DNA of 45,960 nucleotides from an uncultured SAR86 cluster bacterium (GCA_902520725.1 CABYPB010000009.1:1-45960); one strand, 5' to 3'; shown: positions 16,165-26,997, numbered from the stretch's first letter. Notes: generated by a model from the sequence alone, not told the origin. Numbers and translations are program-made.

Positions 16165-19100
16165 GTGTCAAAGAGTAAAAGCTTTATATTTAAGGGTAAA
16201 GAAAGTTTTTCAAGCTCAAAACTTGAAAAAATAAGACACGAATTTAATAAATCAAACAATCTCGATACTGAAATTTATTCCAATGAGATTTATCTAATAC
16301 AAGCTGAACCTGAATTTAATGATTCAGAAAGCATAAAAGATGTTTTGTCTGCATCTGAACAAGATGATCAATTTTCTTTTTATGTTGGACCAAGACTGGG
16401 CACTATTTCTCCTTGGTCCTCAAAAACAGAGGACATTGTTAGAAATGTAGGACTTGATAAAGTTATAAGAGTTGAGAGACTTTTTGGTTTCATGATTAAT
16501 TGTGAATTTAGTCTTGAAAAATTAGATTCTTCTATGTTTTATGACCGCATGACTCAATCGATATATTCGACCCCTAGTGATTTTGAGGATTTATTTATTT
16601 CCGATAAATCTAGAACATTAAATAAAATTGATATCATCAATAAAGGCAAAGAAGAGCTTGAGGTTGCAAATCAATCATTTGGCTTCGCAATGAGCCAAGA
16701 CGAAATAGATTATTTATATAACTTTTATTCAAAAGAAAACAGAAATCCAACCGACGCAGAACTCATGATGTTTGCTCAAGCAAATTCTGAGCATTGTAGA
16801 CACAAAATATTCAATGCTAAATGGAAGGTAGATGGATCTCAAAAAAATGATACTTTATTTGATTTAATAAAAGAGACTAGCAAAGCCTCACCAAACGGAA
16901 TAATTTCTGCTTACAAAGACAATGCTGCAATTGTTAAAGGTACAAATGCTGAAAGACTTCATCTTAATGATTCTAATCAATATGAATTAAAAAAAGATGA
17001 TTTAAATTCAACTATTAAAGTAGAGACGCATAATCACCCAACTGCTATATCACCATATCCTGGAGCGTCAACTGGCTCAGGGGGAGAAATTAGAGACGAA
17101 GGTGCAACTGGGCGAGGTGCAAAACCTAAAGTGGGATTAGTTGGATATAACGTTTCAAATCTTAGAATCCCTCAATTATTGAGAAATTGGGAAGGAGAGG
17201 AGCATAAGCCTTCAAGAATTGCTTCACCGCTAGCAATTATGACGGAGGCACCAATAGGTGCTGCTGCTTTTAATAATGAATTTGGAAGACCAGCAACTCT
17301 AGGTTATTTCAGATGTTTTGAAACTGATTTTTCAGACAACAAAGCATTTGGATACCATAAGCCAATCATGTTAGCTGGAGGTATTGGTGAGATAAGGGAT
17401 AAAAATAACTTTAAGTTACAAATCCAAGAAAACTATCTTGTTGTTGTTCTTGGTGGTCCTGCGATGTTGATTGGACTTGGTGGGGGAGCAGCCTCTTCAG
17501 TATCTTCTGGTGAGAGTGATGAGGATTTAGACTTTGCATCTGTTCAAAGAGATAACGCAGAAATGGAAAGAAGATGCCAAGAAGTAATTAATAAGTGTTC
17601 TGGTCAAGAAAATAGTTATATTGAATTCATTCATGATGTTGGAGCGGGCGGGCTATCAAATGCAATCCCTGAACTAGCAAAAGACTCTGAATTAGGTGTT
17701 TATATTGAATTATCAAAGATACCTAATGCTGATAAATCGATGTCACCAATGGAGATATGGTCAAATGAATCTCAAGAAAGATATGTTCTTGCTATTCATA
17801 AAGACAATAAAGAAAATTTTGAAAAAATTTGTAAAAGAGAACGATGTGAATATGCAATTGTTGGAATAACAACCTCAGAAAAATTAGTCAAACTTTATGA
17901 TGAAGCTAATAATAATTATCCTGTAGATGTTCCTCTATCCATGCTTTTTGGAGATTTACCAATTACAGAGATGGAAGTTAATAGTATTCCTTTTGAAGAA
18001 GTTAATGAAGATGATTCTGAAAGCTATGATCTAACTGATTCAATCGTAAAAGTCCTACAACATCCTTCAGTAGCATCCAAATCTTTTCTTATCACAATTG
18101 GAGATAGAAGTGTTGGAGGTATGGTAGCAAGAGATCAATTTGTAGGCCCGTATCAAGTTCCAGTATCAGACTATTCGTTAAGCCTTAGATCATTTACTTC
18201 AAATTCTGGTGAGGTTATTGCGATTGGAGAAAAACCTACATTAGCATTAACTAATCCAGCTGCTTCAATGCGAATGGCTTTGGCGGAAGCTATTACAAAT
18301 ATGGCTGGTGTCGCTATAAAAGGACTCAACAGCGTTCAAGTATCAGCTAATTGGATGGCAGCATCAGGAAGTAATAAAGAGGATTTGGCTTTAAGAAACG
18401 GCGTAGAAGCTTTATCTAAAATTAGTGTTGATTTGAATATATCAATACCTGTTGGCAAAGATTCACTGTCAATGAAAACAAAATGGTCTGAAGACAGTAA
18501 TGAATTTGAAGTTACGAGTCCTTTATCTGGTGTAGTTACCGCAATGGCTCCTGTAGACGATGTATCAATTAATGCCACACCTGAATTGAATATTGAAGAA
18601 GACACTTCAATGCTACTTATAAAATTGAACAATAAGAATAGATTAGCTGGCTCAATATTCTCAGAAGTTACTAAATCAAAATATAACAATACTCCGGATA
18701 TAGATAGTGTTGATGATTTTAGGAACATGTTTTTGTTAATTCAAGAAATGATAACAAGCAAAGATATATTAGCCATTCATGATATTTCAGATGGTGGACT
18801 AATTACCACATTGCTTGAAATGTGTTTTACTAAAAAAATTGGAATGAATTTAAATTTATCTGGTATAGATAGAGTAATAGAGAATTTATTCTCCGAAGAA
18901 TCTGGATTTGTTGTTCAAGTCAAACAAAAAGATGCTGCTAAAATTATTACAACCTTCACTGAGAAAGGATTGGCTGTTAATGAAATCGGACACTTAACAA
19001 ATGATATGTTCTCAATCAGTAAAGACGACAAAGAACTATTTAGTAAATCAATTATTGAGCTTGAAAAAATATGGCGAGAAACATCTCATGCCATTCAAAG

Positions 19101-20004
19101 CCTCAGAGATAACAAAGAAATTGCTAATTCAGAATTAAGCTTGCTAGACAATAATTCTTTTTCAGGCCTAAGTTCAAATGTAAATTTTGATGAATCTCAA
19201 ATAAAGCATTTATCAATTAAATCAACTAATCCAAAAGTCGCAATTTTGAGAGAGCAAGGAGTTAATGGTCAAAATGAAATGGCAGCAGCTTTTAGTTTAG
19301 CTGGATTTGATGCGGTTGATCTTCATATGCAAGACTTGCTTGATGGAACAGCTTACTTAAAAGACTTTCAAGGAATGGCAGTATGTGGAGGTTTTTCTTA
19401 TGGTGATGTTTTAGGTGCTGGAGGTGGCTGGTCAAAAACTATTTTGTATAACAATAATGTTAAAGATCAGTTTGAAAGTTTTTTCAATAATAAATCTACA
19501 TTTACATTAGGTGTATGTAATGGATGCCAAATGCTTTCTAATCTCAAAGATATTATTCCAGACGCAGCTAACTGGCCAAATTTTGAAAGAAATTTTTCTG
19601 ATCAATTTGAAGCTAGATTAGTTCAAGTTAAGATTAAAGAAACAGATTCTATTTTGATGAAAGGTATGAATGGTTGGTCATTACCAGTGGCTTCTGCTCA
19701 TGGAGAAGGTAGAGCTCATTTTAGCGGCAACACTCTAGAACAGTTAAAGAATCAAAATCAAATCGCAATGAATTTTGTTGATTCTGACCTAAAAAATACT
19801 GTTAAGTATCCTCTTAATCCAAATGGCTCAGAAGAAGGCATTACTGGCGTGACTGCTGCAGATGGAAGAATCACCATCATGATGCCTCACCCTGAAAGAG
19901 TATTTAGAAAACTACAAATGAGCTGGCATCCGAAGGATTGGAAAGAGTTTTCTCCGTGGATGCAAATATTTGTGAATGCAAAGAAATTTAGTGATGAAAG
20001 CTAA
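16165..20004 (+). CDS. purL: Phosphoribosylformylglycinamidine synthase, single-chain PurL
   Basis: This 1279-residue enzyme makes FGAM from FGAR, ATP and glutamine in purine synthesis. The large gammaproteobacterial form is recognised by its N-terminal domain and linker, and by the first synthase half with ANSEHCRHKIFNA and KVETHNHPTAISP. These are followed by the second AIRS-like half (NPAASMRMALAEA, PVGKDSLSMKTKW). A C-terminal class I glutaminase has nucleophile Cys in LGVCNGCQMLSN, His in SAHGEGRAHF and PHPERVFR. The start is GTG (16165), with no ATG nearby that keeps the conserved N-terminus. It stands alone, with its stop abutting the convergent Nudix gene at zero bases, so no terminator fits between them. 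Confidence 0.98.
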   Translation: MSKSKSFIFKGKESFSSSKLEKIRHEFNKSNNLDTEIYSNEIYLIQAEPEFNDSESIKDVLSASEQDDQFSFYVGPRLGTISPWSSKTEDIVRNVGLDKVIRVERLFGFMINCEFSLEKLDSSMFYDRMTQSIYSTPSDFEDLFISDKSRTLNKIDIINKGKEELEVANQSFGFAMSQDEIDYLYNFYSKENRNPTDAELMMFAQANSEHCRHKIFNAKWKVDGSQKNDTLFDLIKETSKASPNGIISAYKDNAAIVKGTNAERLHLNDSNQYELKKDDLNSTIKVETHNHPTAISPYPGASTGSGGEIRDEGATGRGAKPKVGLVGYNVSNLRIPQLLRNWEGEEHKPSRIASPLAIMTEAPIGAAAFNNEFGRPATLGYFRCFETDFSDNKAFGYHKPIMLAGGIGEIRDKNNFKLQIQENYLVVVLGGPAMLIGLGGGAASSVSSGESDEDLDFASVQRDNAEMERRCQEVINKCSGQENSYIEFIHDVGAGGLSNAIPELAKDSELGVYIELSKIPNADKSMSPMEIWSNESQERYVLAIHKDNKENFEKICKRERCEYAIVGITTSEKLVKLYDEANNNYPVDVPLSMLFGDLPITEMEVNSIPFEEVNEDDSESYDLTDSIVKVLQHPSVASKSFLITIGDRSVGGMVARDQFVGPYQVPVSDYSLSLRSFTSNSGEVIAIGEKPTLALTNPAASMRMALAEAITNMAGVAIKGLNSVQVSANWMAASGSNKEDLALRNGVEALSKISVDLNISIPVGKDSLSMKTKWSEDSNEFEVTSPLSGVVTAMAPVDDVSINATPELNIEEDTSMLLIKLNNKNRLAGSIFSEVTKSKYNNTPDIDSVDDFRNMFLLIQEMITSKDILAIHDISDGGLITTLLEMCFTKKIGMNLNLSGIDRVIENLFSEESGFVVQVKQKDAAKIITTFTEKGLAVNEIGHLTNDMFSISKDDKELFSKSIIELEKIWRETSHAIQSLRDNKEIANSELSLLDNNSFSGLSSNVNFDESQIKHLSIKSTNPKVAILREQGVNGQNEMAAAFSLAGFDAVDLHMQDLLDGTAYLKDFQGMAVCGGFSYGDVLGAGGGWSKTILYNNNVKDQFESFFNNKSTFTLGVCNGCQMLSNLKDIIPDAANWPNFERNFSDQFEARLVQVKIKETDSILMKGMNGWSLPVASAHGEGRAHFSGNTLEQLKNQNQIAMNFVDSDLKNTVKYPLNPNGSEEGITGVTAADGRITIMMPHPERVFRKLQMSWHPKDWKEFSPWMQIFVNAKKFSDES

Positions 20005-20541
20005 TCACCAAAGTTTTATATCTTCTTCCCTGAATATAAATTTATCTTGTTCAAGATCTTCAATATAGTACTTAAGCGTTTTTTCAACAGTTGGGAATGC
20101 TATTTCATCCCAGAGAATATCCACTGGAGAGAATAATTCTACTTCTGAGCTTTCTACAGTTGGCCCATAATTATCATCTAAAAGATTTGCTAAATAAAAC
20201 ATGTGAATCTGATTAATATGAGGAAGGCTAAACATCGTATAGGGCATTATCGCCTCAGCTTTAGAGCACGTTTCCTCAAAAGTTTCTCTAAGGGCTCCTT
20301 CTTCAAGTGTTTCAGCATTTTCCATAAATCCAGCTGGAAGTGTCCAAAGACCTTTACGCGGATTAATGTTTCTTTTAGCCATAAGAATTTTGTCATGTCT
20401 TATGCATAACGCACCAACAACCATATTAGGATTTGTATAAAAGATTGTATGGCAGTCTGCACAACAATATCTTTTTAAGCTGTCATGCTCTGGAATCTTA
20501 AATTCCATATTTGAACTTCCACAATTTGAACAATATTTCAA
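20005..20541 (-). CDS. Nudix hydrolase with N-terminal zinc ribbon
   Basis: This 178-residue protein starts at TTG (20541) behind a good AAGGAAG site. A zinc ribbon is formed by Cys4/Cys7 and Cys27/Cys30. It is followed by a Nudix domain whose box reads GFMENAETLEEGALRETFEE (G-x5-E-x7-RE-x2-EE). It would hydrolyse a nucleoside diphosphate-linked substrate with Mg2+. The ribbon plus Nudix layout recalls NudC-like and ADP-ribose/NADH pyrophosphatases but it is shorter than NudC (about 257) and lacks the SQPWPFP motif, so the substrate is open. It shares a 52-base divergent region with a second Nudix gene. Confidence 0.88.
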   Translation of the reverse strand: MKYCSNCGSSNMEFKIPEHDSLKRYCCADCHTIFYTNPNMVVGALCIRHDKILMAKRNINPRKGLWTLPAGFMENAETLEEGALRETFEETCSKAEAIMPYTMFSLPHINQIHMFYLANLLDDNYGPTVESSEVELFSPVDILWDEIAFPTVEKTLKYYIEDLEQDKFIFREEDIKLW

Positions 20542-20593
20542 TTTTCTTCCTTATTTACAGAATATAGATGCTTATGAAGTTAAAATTATCTAT

Positions 20594-21193
20594 ATGTTAG
20601 ACAGCATAAAGCAAAAGCTAAAACAAATAAATCTTATAGAGGCTACTCAGTATAAAAAAGCTGGTGTTTTAATCCTTCTTTTAAAAGAAGATAAAGATGC
20701 TGAGTATAAAATTGTATTCACAAAAAGATCAACCAAGTTAAAGACTCATTCTGGTGAGGTTAGTTTTCCTGGAGGTAAATGGGAAGAAGTAGATAATAGT
20801 CTTTATGAAACTGCTCTGAGAGAATCAAATGAGGAAATCAATCTTAATATTGAAAATGTAACAAAATTAGGTAATTTAAATTTTCTGCTATCAAGACATA
20901 AGATTGAGGTAAATCCTTATGTTGGATATTTAAACAAATTTCAAGAATTTGAAGGAAATTTTGAAATTGACGAAATATTTACGGTCCCTATAAGTTTCTT
21001 ATCTGATTCTAAAAATGTCACCTATAAAGAATTTAATAGAAAGGATTTAAAAGTATATATACCAAGTTGGGTTTATAATGGAAATCGTATTTGGGGATTA
21101 ACAGCAATGATAACTGCAGACTTTTTAAATATTTGTTTCAATGCGTCAATAAATACTGATTTAGATTTAATAAGAAATTATGATGAATATTGA
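20594..21193 (+). CDS. CoA pyrophosphatase-type Nudix hydrolase (NudL-like)
   Basis: This 199-residue Nudix protein carries the CoA-pyrophosphatase signature just before the box: [20 protein letters not shown]. The Nudix box follows ([20 protein letters not shown], then EE). This subgroup cleaves CoA and its derivatives to phosphopantetheine and 3',5'-ADP. It is the first gene of a tight same-strand run (carbonic anhydrase, alaS, lysC, dihydroorotase). It overlaps the carbonic anhydrase gene by 14 bases. The activity is inferred from the signature. Confidence 0.87.
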   Translation: MLDSIKQKLKQINLIEATQYKKAGVLILLLKEDKDAEYKIVFTKRSTKLKTHSGEVSFPGGKWEEVDNSLYETALRESNEEINLNIENVTKLGNLNFLLSRHKIEVNPYVGYLNKFQEFEGNFEIDEIFTVPISFLSDSKNVTYKEFNRKDLKVYIPSWVYNGNRIWGLTAMITADFLNICFNASINTDLDLIRNYDEY

Positions 21194-21710
21194 TTTAGGG
21201 GACAAAAAACTAACAACTGATGGTGATAATTTTTGGATTGCGCCTAATGCTACAGTAATTGGTAATGTGCATTTAGGGAAAGACGCCAGTATTTGGTTTA
21301 ATGCGGTTTTAAGGGGTGATAACGAGCCTATATATGTAGGTGAAGGGTCTAATGTTCAAGATGGCACAATAATTCACACCGATCCAGGATTTGTATGCTC
21401 AATTGGTAAAAACGTAACCGTTGGTCATATGGCAATGCTGCATGGGTGCGAAATTGGTGATGGTAGTTTGGTTGGTATAGGTTCTGTTGTATTAAATGGT
21501 GCAAAAATTGGAAAAAATTGCGTCATTGGAGCCAAAGCATTAGTTACAGAGGGAATGAAAATTCCTGATGGATCAATGGTCTTAGGAATACCAGGAAAGA
21601 TTAAGAAAACATTAAATGAAGAAGAGCAGAGTATTGTTTCTATTGGCGCTGAGCATTACATCAATAATTACAAGAAATATAAAAAATTAATGAACTTAAA
21701 TGAAAACTAG
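21180..21710 (+). CDS. Gamma-carbonic anhydrase family protein (left-handed beta-helix)
   Basis: This 176-residue protein is built of hexapeptide repeats (such as [20 protein letters not shown] and [16 protein letters not shown]). The family's histidines are present in IIHTDPG and [13 protein letters not shown], the usual three metal ligands. A trimeric zinc enzyme interconverting CO2 and bicarbonate is the family expectation, although many bacterial members (YrdA/PaaY-like) are acyltransferase-like or of unknown activity. It overlaps the upstream Nudix gene by 14 bases and the downstream alaS by 11, so it is translated as part of that operon. Confidence 0.9.
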   Translation: MMNIDLGDKKLTTDGDNFWIAPNATVIGNVHLGKDASIWFNAVLRGDNEPIYVGEGSNVQDGTIIHTDPGFVCSIGKNVTVGHMAMLHGCEIGDGSLVGIGSVVLNGAKIGKNCVIGAKALVTEGMKIPDGSMVLGIPGKIKKTLNEEEQSIVSIGAEHYINNYKKYKKLMNLNEN

Positions 21711-24276
21711 TGAAATAAGACAATCATTTTTAGATTTTTTTCATTCTAAGAATCATAAAGTTATATCTTCAAGTTCATTGGTTCCAACTAATGATGAAAC
21801 TCTATTATTTACTAATGCTGGAATGGTTCAGTTCAAGGATGTTTTTTTAGGGACAGAGAAAAAAAATTATCAAAGAGCAACAACTTCTCAAAGATGCATT
21901 AGAGCTGGAGGAAAACATAACGATCTTGAAAATGTTGGATACACATTAAGGCATCACACTTTTTTTGAAATGTTGGGTAACTTTAGCTTTGGTGATTACT
22001 TCAAAGAGGATGCCATAAAGTTTGCATGGGAATTTTTAACAGAAGTTCTAAAGCTTGATAAAGATAAGTTATGGATAACTGTTTACAAAGATGATGATGA
22101 AGCTGAAGAAATTTGGAAAGAAATTATTGAGATCGATCCTAAAAGAATAGCCAGATTAGGCGATGAAGATAATTTTTGGTCAATGGGAGATACAGGTCCC
22201 TGTGGTCCATGTTCAGAAATATTTTATGATCATGGTGATCATATTGATGGAACTCCGCCTGGTGCTGAGGGTGATGAAGGTGATAGATTTATAGAAATAT
22301 GGAACCTAGTATTCATGCAATACAATAGGGATGACGATGGAAAAATGGAACCTCTTCCAAAACCATCAGTTGATACAGGAATGGGGTTAGAAAGAATTGC
22401 TGCAGTTATGCAGGGTGTGAATTCGAATTATGAAACAGATACCTTCAAAGATTTAATTACAGCTTCAGAAAATTTATTAGGAAATAAAAAAAGTACTTCT
22501 CATAAAGTTATTGCAGATCATATTAGGTCTACAGTTTCTTTAATATCTGATGGAGTGATTCCTGAAAATGAGGGTAGAGGTTATGTTCTCAGAAGAATAA
22601 TGAGAAGGGGCATAAGACATGGTTATAAAATTGGTGCTAAAAAACCTTTCATGTTCAGTTTAGTCAAAGACATGGTTCGAGTTATGGGTTCTGCCTTCCC
22701 GGATTTAAAAGACAAAGAAAGTGACATTGCTGAATTAGTAAAAACTGAAGAAATTAAATTTTTTGAAACCTTAGAGAAAGGAATAGAAATTCTTGAAGAA
22801 GAAATTTCAAATATGTCTGAAAACATTATCTCAGGAGATGTTGTATTTAAACTCCATGATACTTTTGGATTTCCTTTTGACTTAACAGCTGATATTGCCA
22901 GAGAAAGAGAATTATTAATTGATGAAAAAAGATTCGATGAATGTATGAATCAACAAAAAGAAACATCAAAGGCTTCAAGTAATTTTGTATCTAAGCTTCC
23001 AGCTGCTGCAGGTGTAAATGAAACAAAATTTCTTGGTTACGACAATTTAGAATCAGAATCTAAAGTTTTAGTAATATGGAAAGATCAAGAAAGGGTAGAA
23101 GAAGCAGACAATAAAGAAGAAATATTTATAGCATGTGATCAAACTCCCTTCTACGCTGAAGCAGGAGGCCAAGTAGGTGATAAAGGAATATTTGCATCTA
23201 ATTCAGCTACTGGTAATATTTTAGATTGTAAGAAACAAGGTAAGGTATATCTTCATAAAGCAATAATTGAAAAAGGAAATATCAAGACTGGTGATGTAAT
23301 AAAAATGAGCGTAGAAAAAGATAAAAGATCTGCAATAGCAATTCATCATTCATCAACTCATCTTGTTCATGCTGCCCTAAGAGAAGTATTAGGTGATCAT
23401 GTTCAACAAAAGGGATCTCTTGTTGATGAAAATAAATTAAGATTCGATTTTTCTCATACCAAGCCATTGTCAAAGGATGAAATCTCTAAGATCGAAGACA
23501 TTGTAAATAAGGAAACGCTTAGTAACTTAGAGGTTCAAACTGAACTCATGAAGATTGATGATGCACTTAAATCTGGTGCTATGGCCTTGTTTGGTGAAAA
23601 ATATGATGATGAGGTTAGAGTGCTAACAATGGGGAGTAACTCATATTCAGTTGAATTATGCGGGGGTACACACGTAAGTAGAACGGGTGATATTGGTCAT
23701 TTTATTATTACCAATCAATCTAATGTAGCTTCTGGAATTAGAAGGATTGAAGCTTTAGCGGGTTTCCAGTCTATTGAATACATTAATAATATTAGAGAAA
23801 CGAATTCATCACTTCAATCTTTGCTAAATGTATCTTCAGAAGATATGCATGAAAAGATTCTTTCTTTAATTGAAGAGAATAAAACTTTAAAAAAGAAATC
23901 TTCAAATAAAAATTCAACTAAGTCTGTCTTGTTGTCAGAGACCTATGATATAGAAGATTGGAAATTGATCGTAGAACAAGTAGAAATAAGTGATACTAAG
24001 GATCTTAGAAACTTAGTTGATGAACAAAAAAAAATAAATAATAAGGCATGTATTTTCATCTTAAATCATCAAAAGAATAAGGTTGCTTTTGTATGTGGAG
24101 TAACGAGTAATTTGGTAGAAACTATATCTGCAAAAGATGTGATTTCCCAATTATCTATAGCTATTGATGGTAAAGGCGGTGGCAGATCTGATTTTGCTCA
24201 AGGAGCCGGAGAAACAGATAATATTGCTGATTTCGTGACATCTGTTGTAAATACAGTAAAATCGCTCGCTAAATAA
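21700..24276 (+). CDS. alaS: Alanyl-tRNA synthetase
   Basis: This 858-residue enzyme is close to the 876 of E. coli. The N-terminal class II catalytic core begins [20 protein letters not shown] and includes [16 protein letters not shown] and [10 protein letters not shown]. The editing domain has [10 protein letters not shown] and [14 protein letters not shown], the zinc/editing residues that clear Ser- and Gly-tRNA-Ala. A C-terminal coiled coil and C-Ala domain end with [15 protein letters not shown]. It charges tRNA-Ala. It lies 9 bases upstream of lysC, as in many gammaproteobacteria. Confidence 0.98.
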   Translation: MKTSEIRQSFLDFFHSKNHKVISSSSLVPTNDETLLFTNAGMVQFKDVFLGTEKKNYQRATTSQRCIRAGGKHNDLENVGYTLRHHTFFEMLGNFSFGDYFKEDAIKFAWEFLTEVLKLDKDKLWITVYKDDDEAEEIWKEIIEIDPKRIARLGDEDNFWSMGDTGPCGPCSEIFYDHGDHIDGTPPGAEGDEGDRFIEIWNLVFMQYNRDDDGKMEPLPKPSVDTGMGLERIAAVMQGVNSNYETDTFKDLITASENLLGNKKSTSHKVIADHIRSTVSLISDGVIPENEGRGYVLRRIMRRGIRHGYKIGAKKPFMFSLVKDMVRVMGSAFPDLKDKESDIAELVKTEEIKFFETLEKGIEILEEEISNMSENIISGDVVFKLHDTFGFPFDLTADIARERELLIDEKRFDECMNQQKETSKASSNFVSKLPAAAGVNETKFLGYDNLESESKVLVIWKDQERVEEADNKEEIFIACDQTPFYAEAGGQVGDKGIFASNSATGNILDCKKQGKVYLHKAIIEKGNIKTGDVIKMSVEKDKRSAIAIHHSSTHLVHAALREVLGDHVQQKGSLVDENKLRFDFSHTKPLSKDEISKIEDIVNKETLSNLEVQTELMKIDDALKSGAMALFGEKYDDEVRVLTMGSNSYSVELCGGTHVSRTGDIGHFIITNQSNVASGIRRIEALAGFQSIEYINNIRETNSSLQSLLNVSSEDMHEKILSLIEENKTLKKKSSNKNSTKSVLLSETYDIEDWKLIVEQVEISDTKDLRNLVDEQKKINNKACIFILNHQKNKVAFVCGVTSNLVETISAKDVISQLSIAIDGKGGGRSDFAQGAGETDNIADFVTSVVNTVKSLAK

Positions 24277-24285
24277 AAATATACT

Positions 24286-25500
24286 ATGTCAAATATTATT
24301 GTTCAAAAATTTGGAGGCACTTCTGTTGGTTCTGTTGAAAGAATTGATGCTGTTGCTGATATTATTAAAAACGCATCGCTTTCAGAGAAAATAGTAGTCG
24401 TTGTTTCAGCAATGTCAGGTGAGACTAACAAACTTGTAAGTTTGGCAAAGCATTTTGGTGATAATCCAGACAAAAGAGAATTCGATGCGCTTGTTTCAAC
24501 AGGTGAAACAATAAGCTCTGCACTTTTAACCATGGCGCTTCACTCTAAAGGTGTGAAGGCAAGATCATTCTCTGCTACACAGATATCAATGAAGACAACA
24601 AGCACATACTCAAAAGCAAAAATACTTGATGTAGACTCTAATAAAATTATGTCTGTAATTGAAAACGATACTATTCCAATTATTACCGGTTTTCAGGGAG
24701 TAACAGAAACAGGAGATATAACCACACTTGGAAGAGGTGGTTCTGATACAACTGCTGTTGCAATCGCTGCACAAATTAATGCTAAAAGATGCGACATATA
24801 TACGGATGTGGATGGAATCTATACAACAGACCCAAAAATAGTTTCAAATGCAAAAAAATTAGATTCAATTACAATGGAGGAAATGCTTGAACTTGCTGGG
24901 CAAGGAGCCAAAGTTATACAAACTCGTGCAGTCGAATTTGCAAATAAATATAAGGTTCCTGTTCGAGTATTATCAAGCTTCAATGAGGGAAGTGGTACAT
25001 TAATTTCTTTAGAGGATAAAGGTATGGAAAATGCGTTAGTTTCAGGAATAGCATTTCAGAAAAATCAAGTAAAAGTAACATTGCATGGTGTAGAAGATAC
25101 ACCTGGAACAGCTTTTAAAATTTTAGGACCAATAAGTGATGCTGAGATTGAAGTAGATGTTATTGTTCAAAATGTAAGTGTTGATGGTAAAACTGATTTT
25201 ACTTTTACAGTTTCTACTGAGGACCAAGAAGCTATTAAAGGAATTATTGAAGATATAAATCAGAAAATTGAGTTCAAAGATTTAATTATTGATTCAGAAA
25301 TAGCAAAAGTTTCGTTAGTTGGAGTTGGGATGAGATCACAATCTGGTGTTGCGAGTAAAACCTTTAAGGCATTATCTGAGAATGATGTTAATATTCAAAT
25401 AATTAGTACATCTGAAATTAAAATAACTATGGTTATTAAAGAGGACGAAGTAGATAAAGCTGTTCAAGTGCTTCATAAGGAGTTCGAGTTAGATAAATAA
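24286..25500 (+). CDS. lysC: Aspartate kinase (monofunctional)
   Basis: This 404-residue enzyme phosphorylates aspartate, the first step toward lysine, threonine, methionine and diaminopimelate. The kinase domain starts VQKFGGTSVGSVERI, with VVSAMSGETNKL, LVSTGE and LGRGGSDTTAVA. A C-terminal pair of ACT domains (about 265-404) gives feedback control by end products. The length and absence of a homoserine dehydrogenase domain make it the monofunctional class. It lies between alaS (9 bases) and the dihydroorotase gene (one base). In many relatives csrA follows lysC before tRNA-Ser, but here that slot holds the dihydroorotase. Confidence 0.97.
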   Translation: MSNIIVQKFGGTSVGSVERIDAVADIIKNASLSEKIVVVVSAMSGETNKLVSLAKHFGDNPDKREFDALVSTGETISSALLTMALHSKGVKARSFSATQISMKTTSTYSKAKILDVDSNKIMSVIENDTIPIITGFQGVTETGDITTLGRGGSDTTAVAIAAQINAKRCDIYTDVDGIYTTDPKIVSNAKKLDSITMEEMLELAGQGAKVIQTRAVEFANKYKVPVRVLSSFNEGSGTLISLEDKGMENALVSGIAFQKNQVKVTLHGVEDTPGTAFKILGPISDAEIEVDVIVQNVSVDGKTDFTFTVSTEDQEAIKGIIEDINQKIEFKDLIIDSEIAKVSLVGVGMRSQSGVASKTFKALSENDVNIQIISTSEIKITMVIKEDEVDKAVQVLHKEFELDK

Positions 25501-25501
25501 T

Positions 25502-26836
25502 ATGTATGATTTGATTCTAAAAAATTGCCAAATCGTTAATGAAAATATCATATTTGAATCTGACATAGCTATAAAAAATGACAGGATTGAGTTAATTTCT
25601 AGTGATATTACATCTGAATCAAAGCAAACTGTTGATATTGAAGGTAGGTATGTAATTCCTGGTTTAATTGATGATCAAGTTCACTTTCGTGAACCTGGAC
25701 TTACCCATAAAGGAGACATAGCATCTGAATCAAGAGCAGGACTTGCAGGAGGTGTTACAAGTTATTTTGAAATGCCAAATGTTAACCCAACCACAACAAC
25801 AAATGAAAATCTCACTAAAAAATTTGAATTAGCTAGCACAAGATCTCTCTCAAATTATTCTTTTCATCTTGGTGGCAGCAATACTAATATTGAAGAAATT
25901 AAAAAGGTTGATATTAATCAAGCTGCAGCATTAAAAGTTTTTATGGGAGCATCAACAGGTGAAATGCTGGTAGATAGTCTAGATGCTCTGGATGATATAT
26001 TTAATTATTCACCTCTTATTGTTGTAACCCACTGTGAAGATCCACAGAGAGTTAAAGACAGAGAGCAATTATTTTTAGAAAAATATGGTAATGATCTATG
26101 TGCAGAACATCATCACCTAATAAGAGATGTTGAAAGTTGCTACTTATCAAGTTCCTTAGCTGTTGATCTAGCAAAAAAATATGATTCAGATCTCCATGTA
26201 TTTCATTTAACTACAGAAAAAGAGTTAGATCTTTTTGTAGCTGGAGATGTAGATGGAAAAAAAATAACTTCTGAAGTCTGTGTTCACCATATGCATTTTA
26301 ATGAATCTTATTATTCTGACCTAGGCAATCAAATTAAATGTAATCCATCGATAAAAGAAGAATCAGATAGATTGGCCCTAATAAAAGCACTTCTTGATAA
26401 AAAGATAGACATTATTGCTACTGACCATGCACCTCATACTTGGGATGAAAAGATGCAGGCCTATCCAGACGCACCAGCAGGACTGCCTTTAGTTCAACAC
26501 GGTCTTCAAATTCTTATGGACTTTTATCATCAAGATATTTTAAGTCTCGAAACTATTGTTGAAAAAACAAGCCACAATGTTGCAAAAAGATTTCAAATAA
26601 AAGAAAGAGGTTATATCAGAGAGGGCTATTATGCAGATCTAGCAATCTTAGATGTTGATAAACCTTATCAAGTTTCAAATGAAAATATTTTATATAAATG
26701 TGGATGGTCACCATTTTCTGGAAAAACATTTAACTCATCAATATATATGACCATTATCAACGGTTATGTTGCGTTTGAAGGTGGTCGAGTAAAAGAAGAG
26801 CTTCCTTTTGGTAAGCAAATAGAATTCGATAGATAA
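25502..26836 (+). CDS. Dihydroorotase (Bacteroidetes-like subfamily)
   Basis: This 444-residue amidohydrolase has an N-terminal beta-sandwich piece, IPGLIDDQVHFREPGLTHKG (53-72) and ALKVFMGASTGEM with the conserved Lys. It also has VVTHCEDP, the HVFHLTT histidine and IATDHAPHTWDEK with the catalytic Asp. Dihydroorotases cyclise carbamoyl-aspartate in pyrimidine synthesis. Canonical members read D-x-H-V-H; here the first metal ligand His is Gln60. From memory the same DDQVHFREPG form is common in Bacteroidetes dihydroorotases. Other cyclic amidases (hydantoinase or allantoinase) are possible but fit less well. It starts one base after lysC and is the last gene before tRNA-Ser. Confidence 0.87.
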   Translation: MYDLILKNCQIVNENIIFESDIAIKNDRIELISSDITSESKQTVDIEGRYVIPGLIDDQVHFREPGLTHKGDIASESRAGLAGGVTSYFEMPNVNPTTTTNENLTKKFELASTRSLSNYSFHLGGSNTNIEEIKKVDINQAAALKVFMGASTGEMLVDSLDALDDIFNYSPLIVVTHCEDPQRVKDREQLFLEKYGNDLCAEHHHLIRDVESCYLSSSLAVDLAKKYDSDLHVFHLTTEKELDLFVAGDVDGKKITSEVCVHHMHFNESYYSDLGNQIKCNPSIKEESDRLALIKALLDKKIDIIATDHAPHTWDEKMQAYPDAPAGLPLVQHGLQILMDFYHQDILSLETIVEKTSHNVAKRFQIKERGYIREGYYADLAILDVDKPYQVSNENILYKCGWSPFSGKTFNSSIYMTIINGYVAFEGGRVKEELPFGKQIEFDR

Positions 26837-26840
26837 TTAG

Positions 26841-26869
26841 TTATCTTTATATAATCAAAGAGTTATAAT
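26841..26869 (+). promoter_or_regulatory. Candidate promoter of tRNA-Ser
   Basis: A perfect -10 TATAAT (26864-26869) lies 20 bases before the tRNA 5' end. A weak -35-like TTATCT (26841-26846) precedes it with 17-base spacing. The -10 is convincing, the -35 is not. Confidence 0.4.
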
Positions 26870-26889
26870 CCATTTTTTTATTATAATTA

Positions 26890-26979
26890 GGAGAGTTGGC
26901 TGAGTGGTCGAAAGCGCCTCCCTGCTAAGGAGGTAACTGGGTAACTGGTTCGAGGGTTCGAATCCCTCACTCTCCGCCA
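26890..26979 (+). tRNA. tRNA-Ser (GCT)
   Basis: This 90-base class II tRNA has a long variable arm and an encoded CCA. Acceptor GGAGAGT pairs with ACTCTCC, the D-arm is TGGCTGAGTGGTCGAAAGC, and the anticodon loop CTGCTAA gives GCT, reading AGC and AGT. The T-loop is GGTTCGAATCC. Its position after alaS-lysC matches the common gammaproteobacterial order. Confidence 0.97.
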
Positions 26980-26997
26980 GATTTAAGTTTTAATATT

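Noticed and set aside
18336-18728. Minus-strand open frame of 130 codons
   Set aside because: Inside purL, where the plus-strand frame is strongly conserved.
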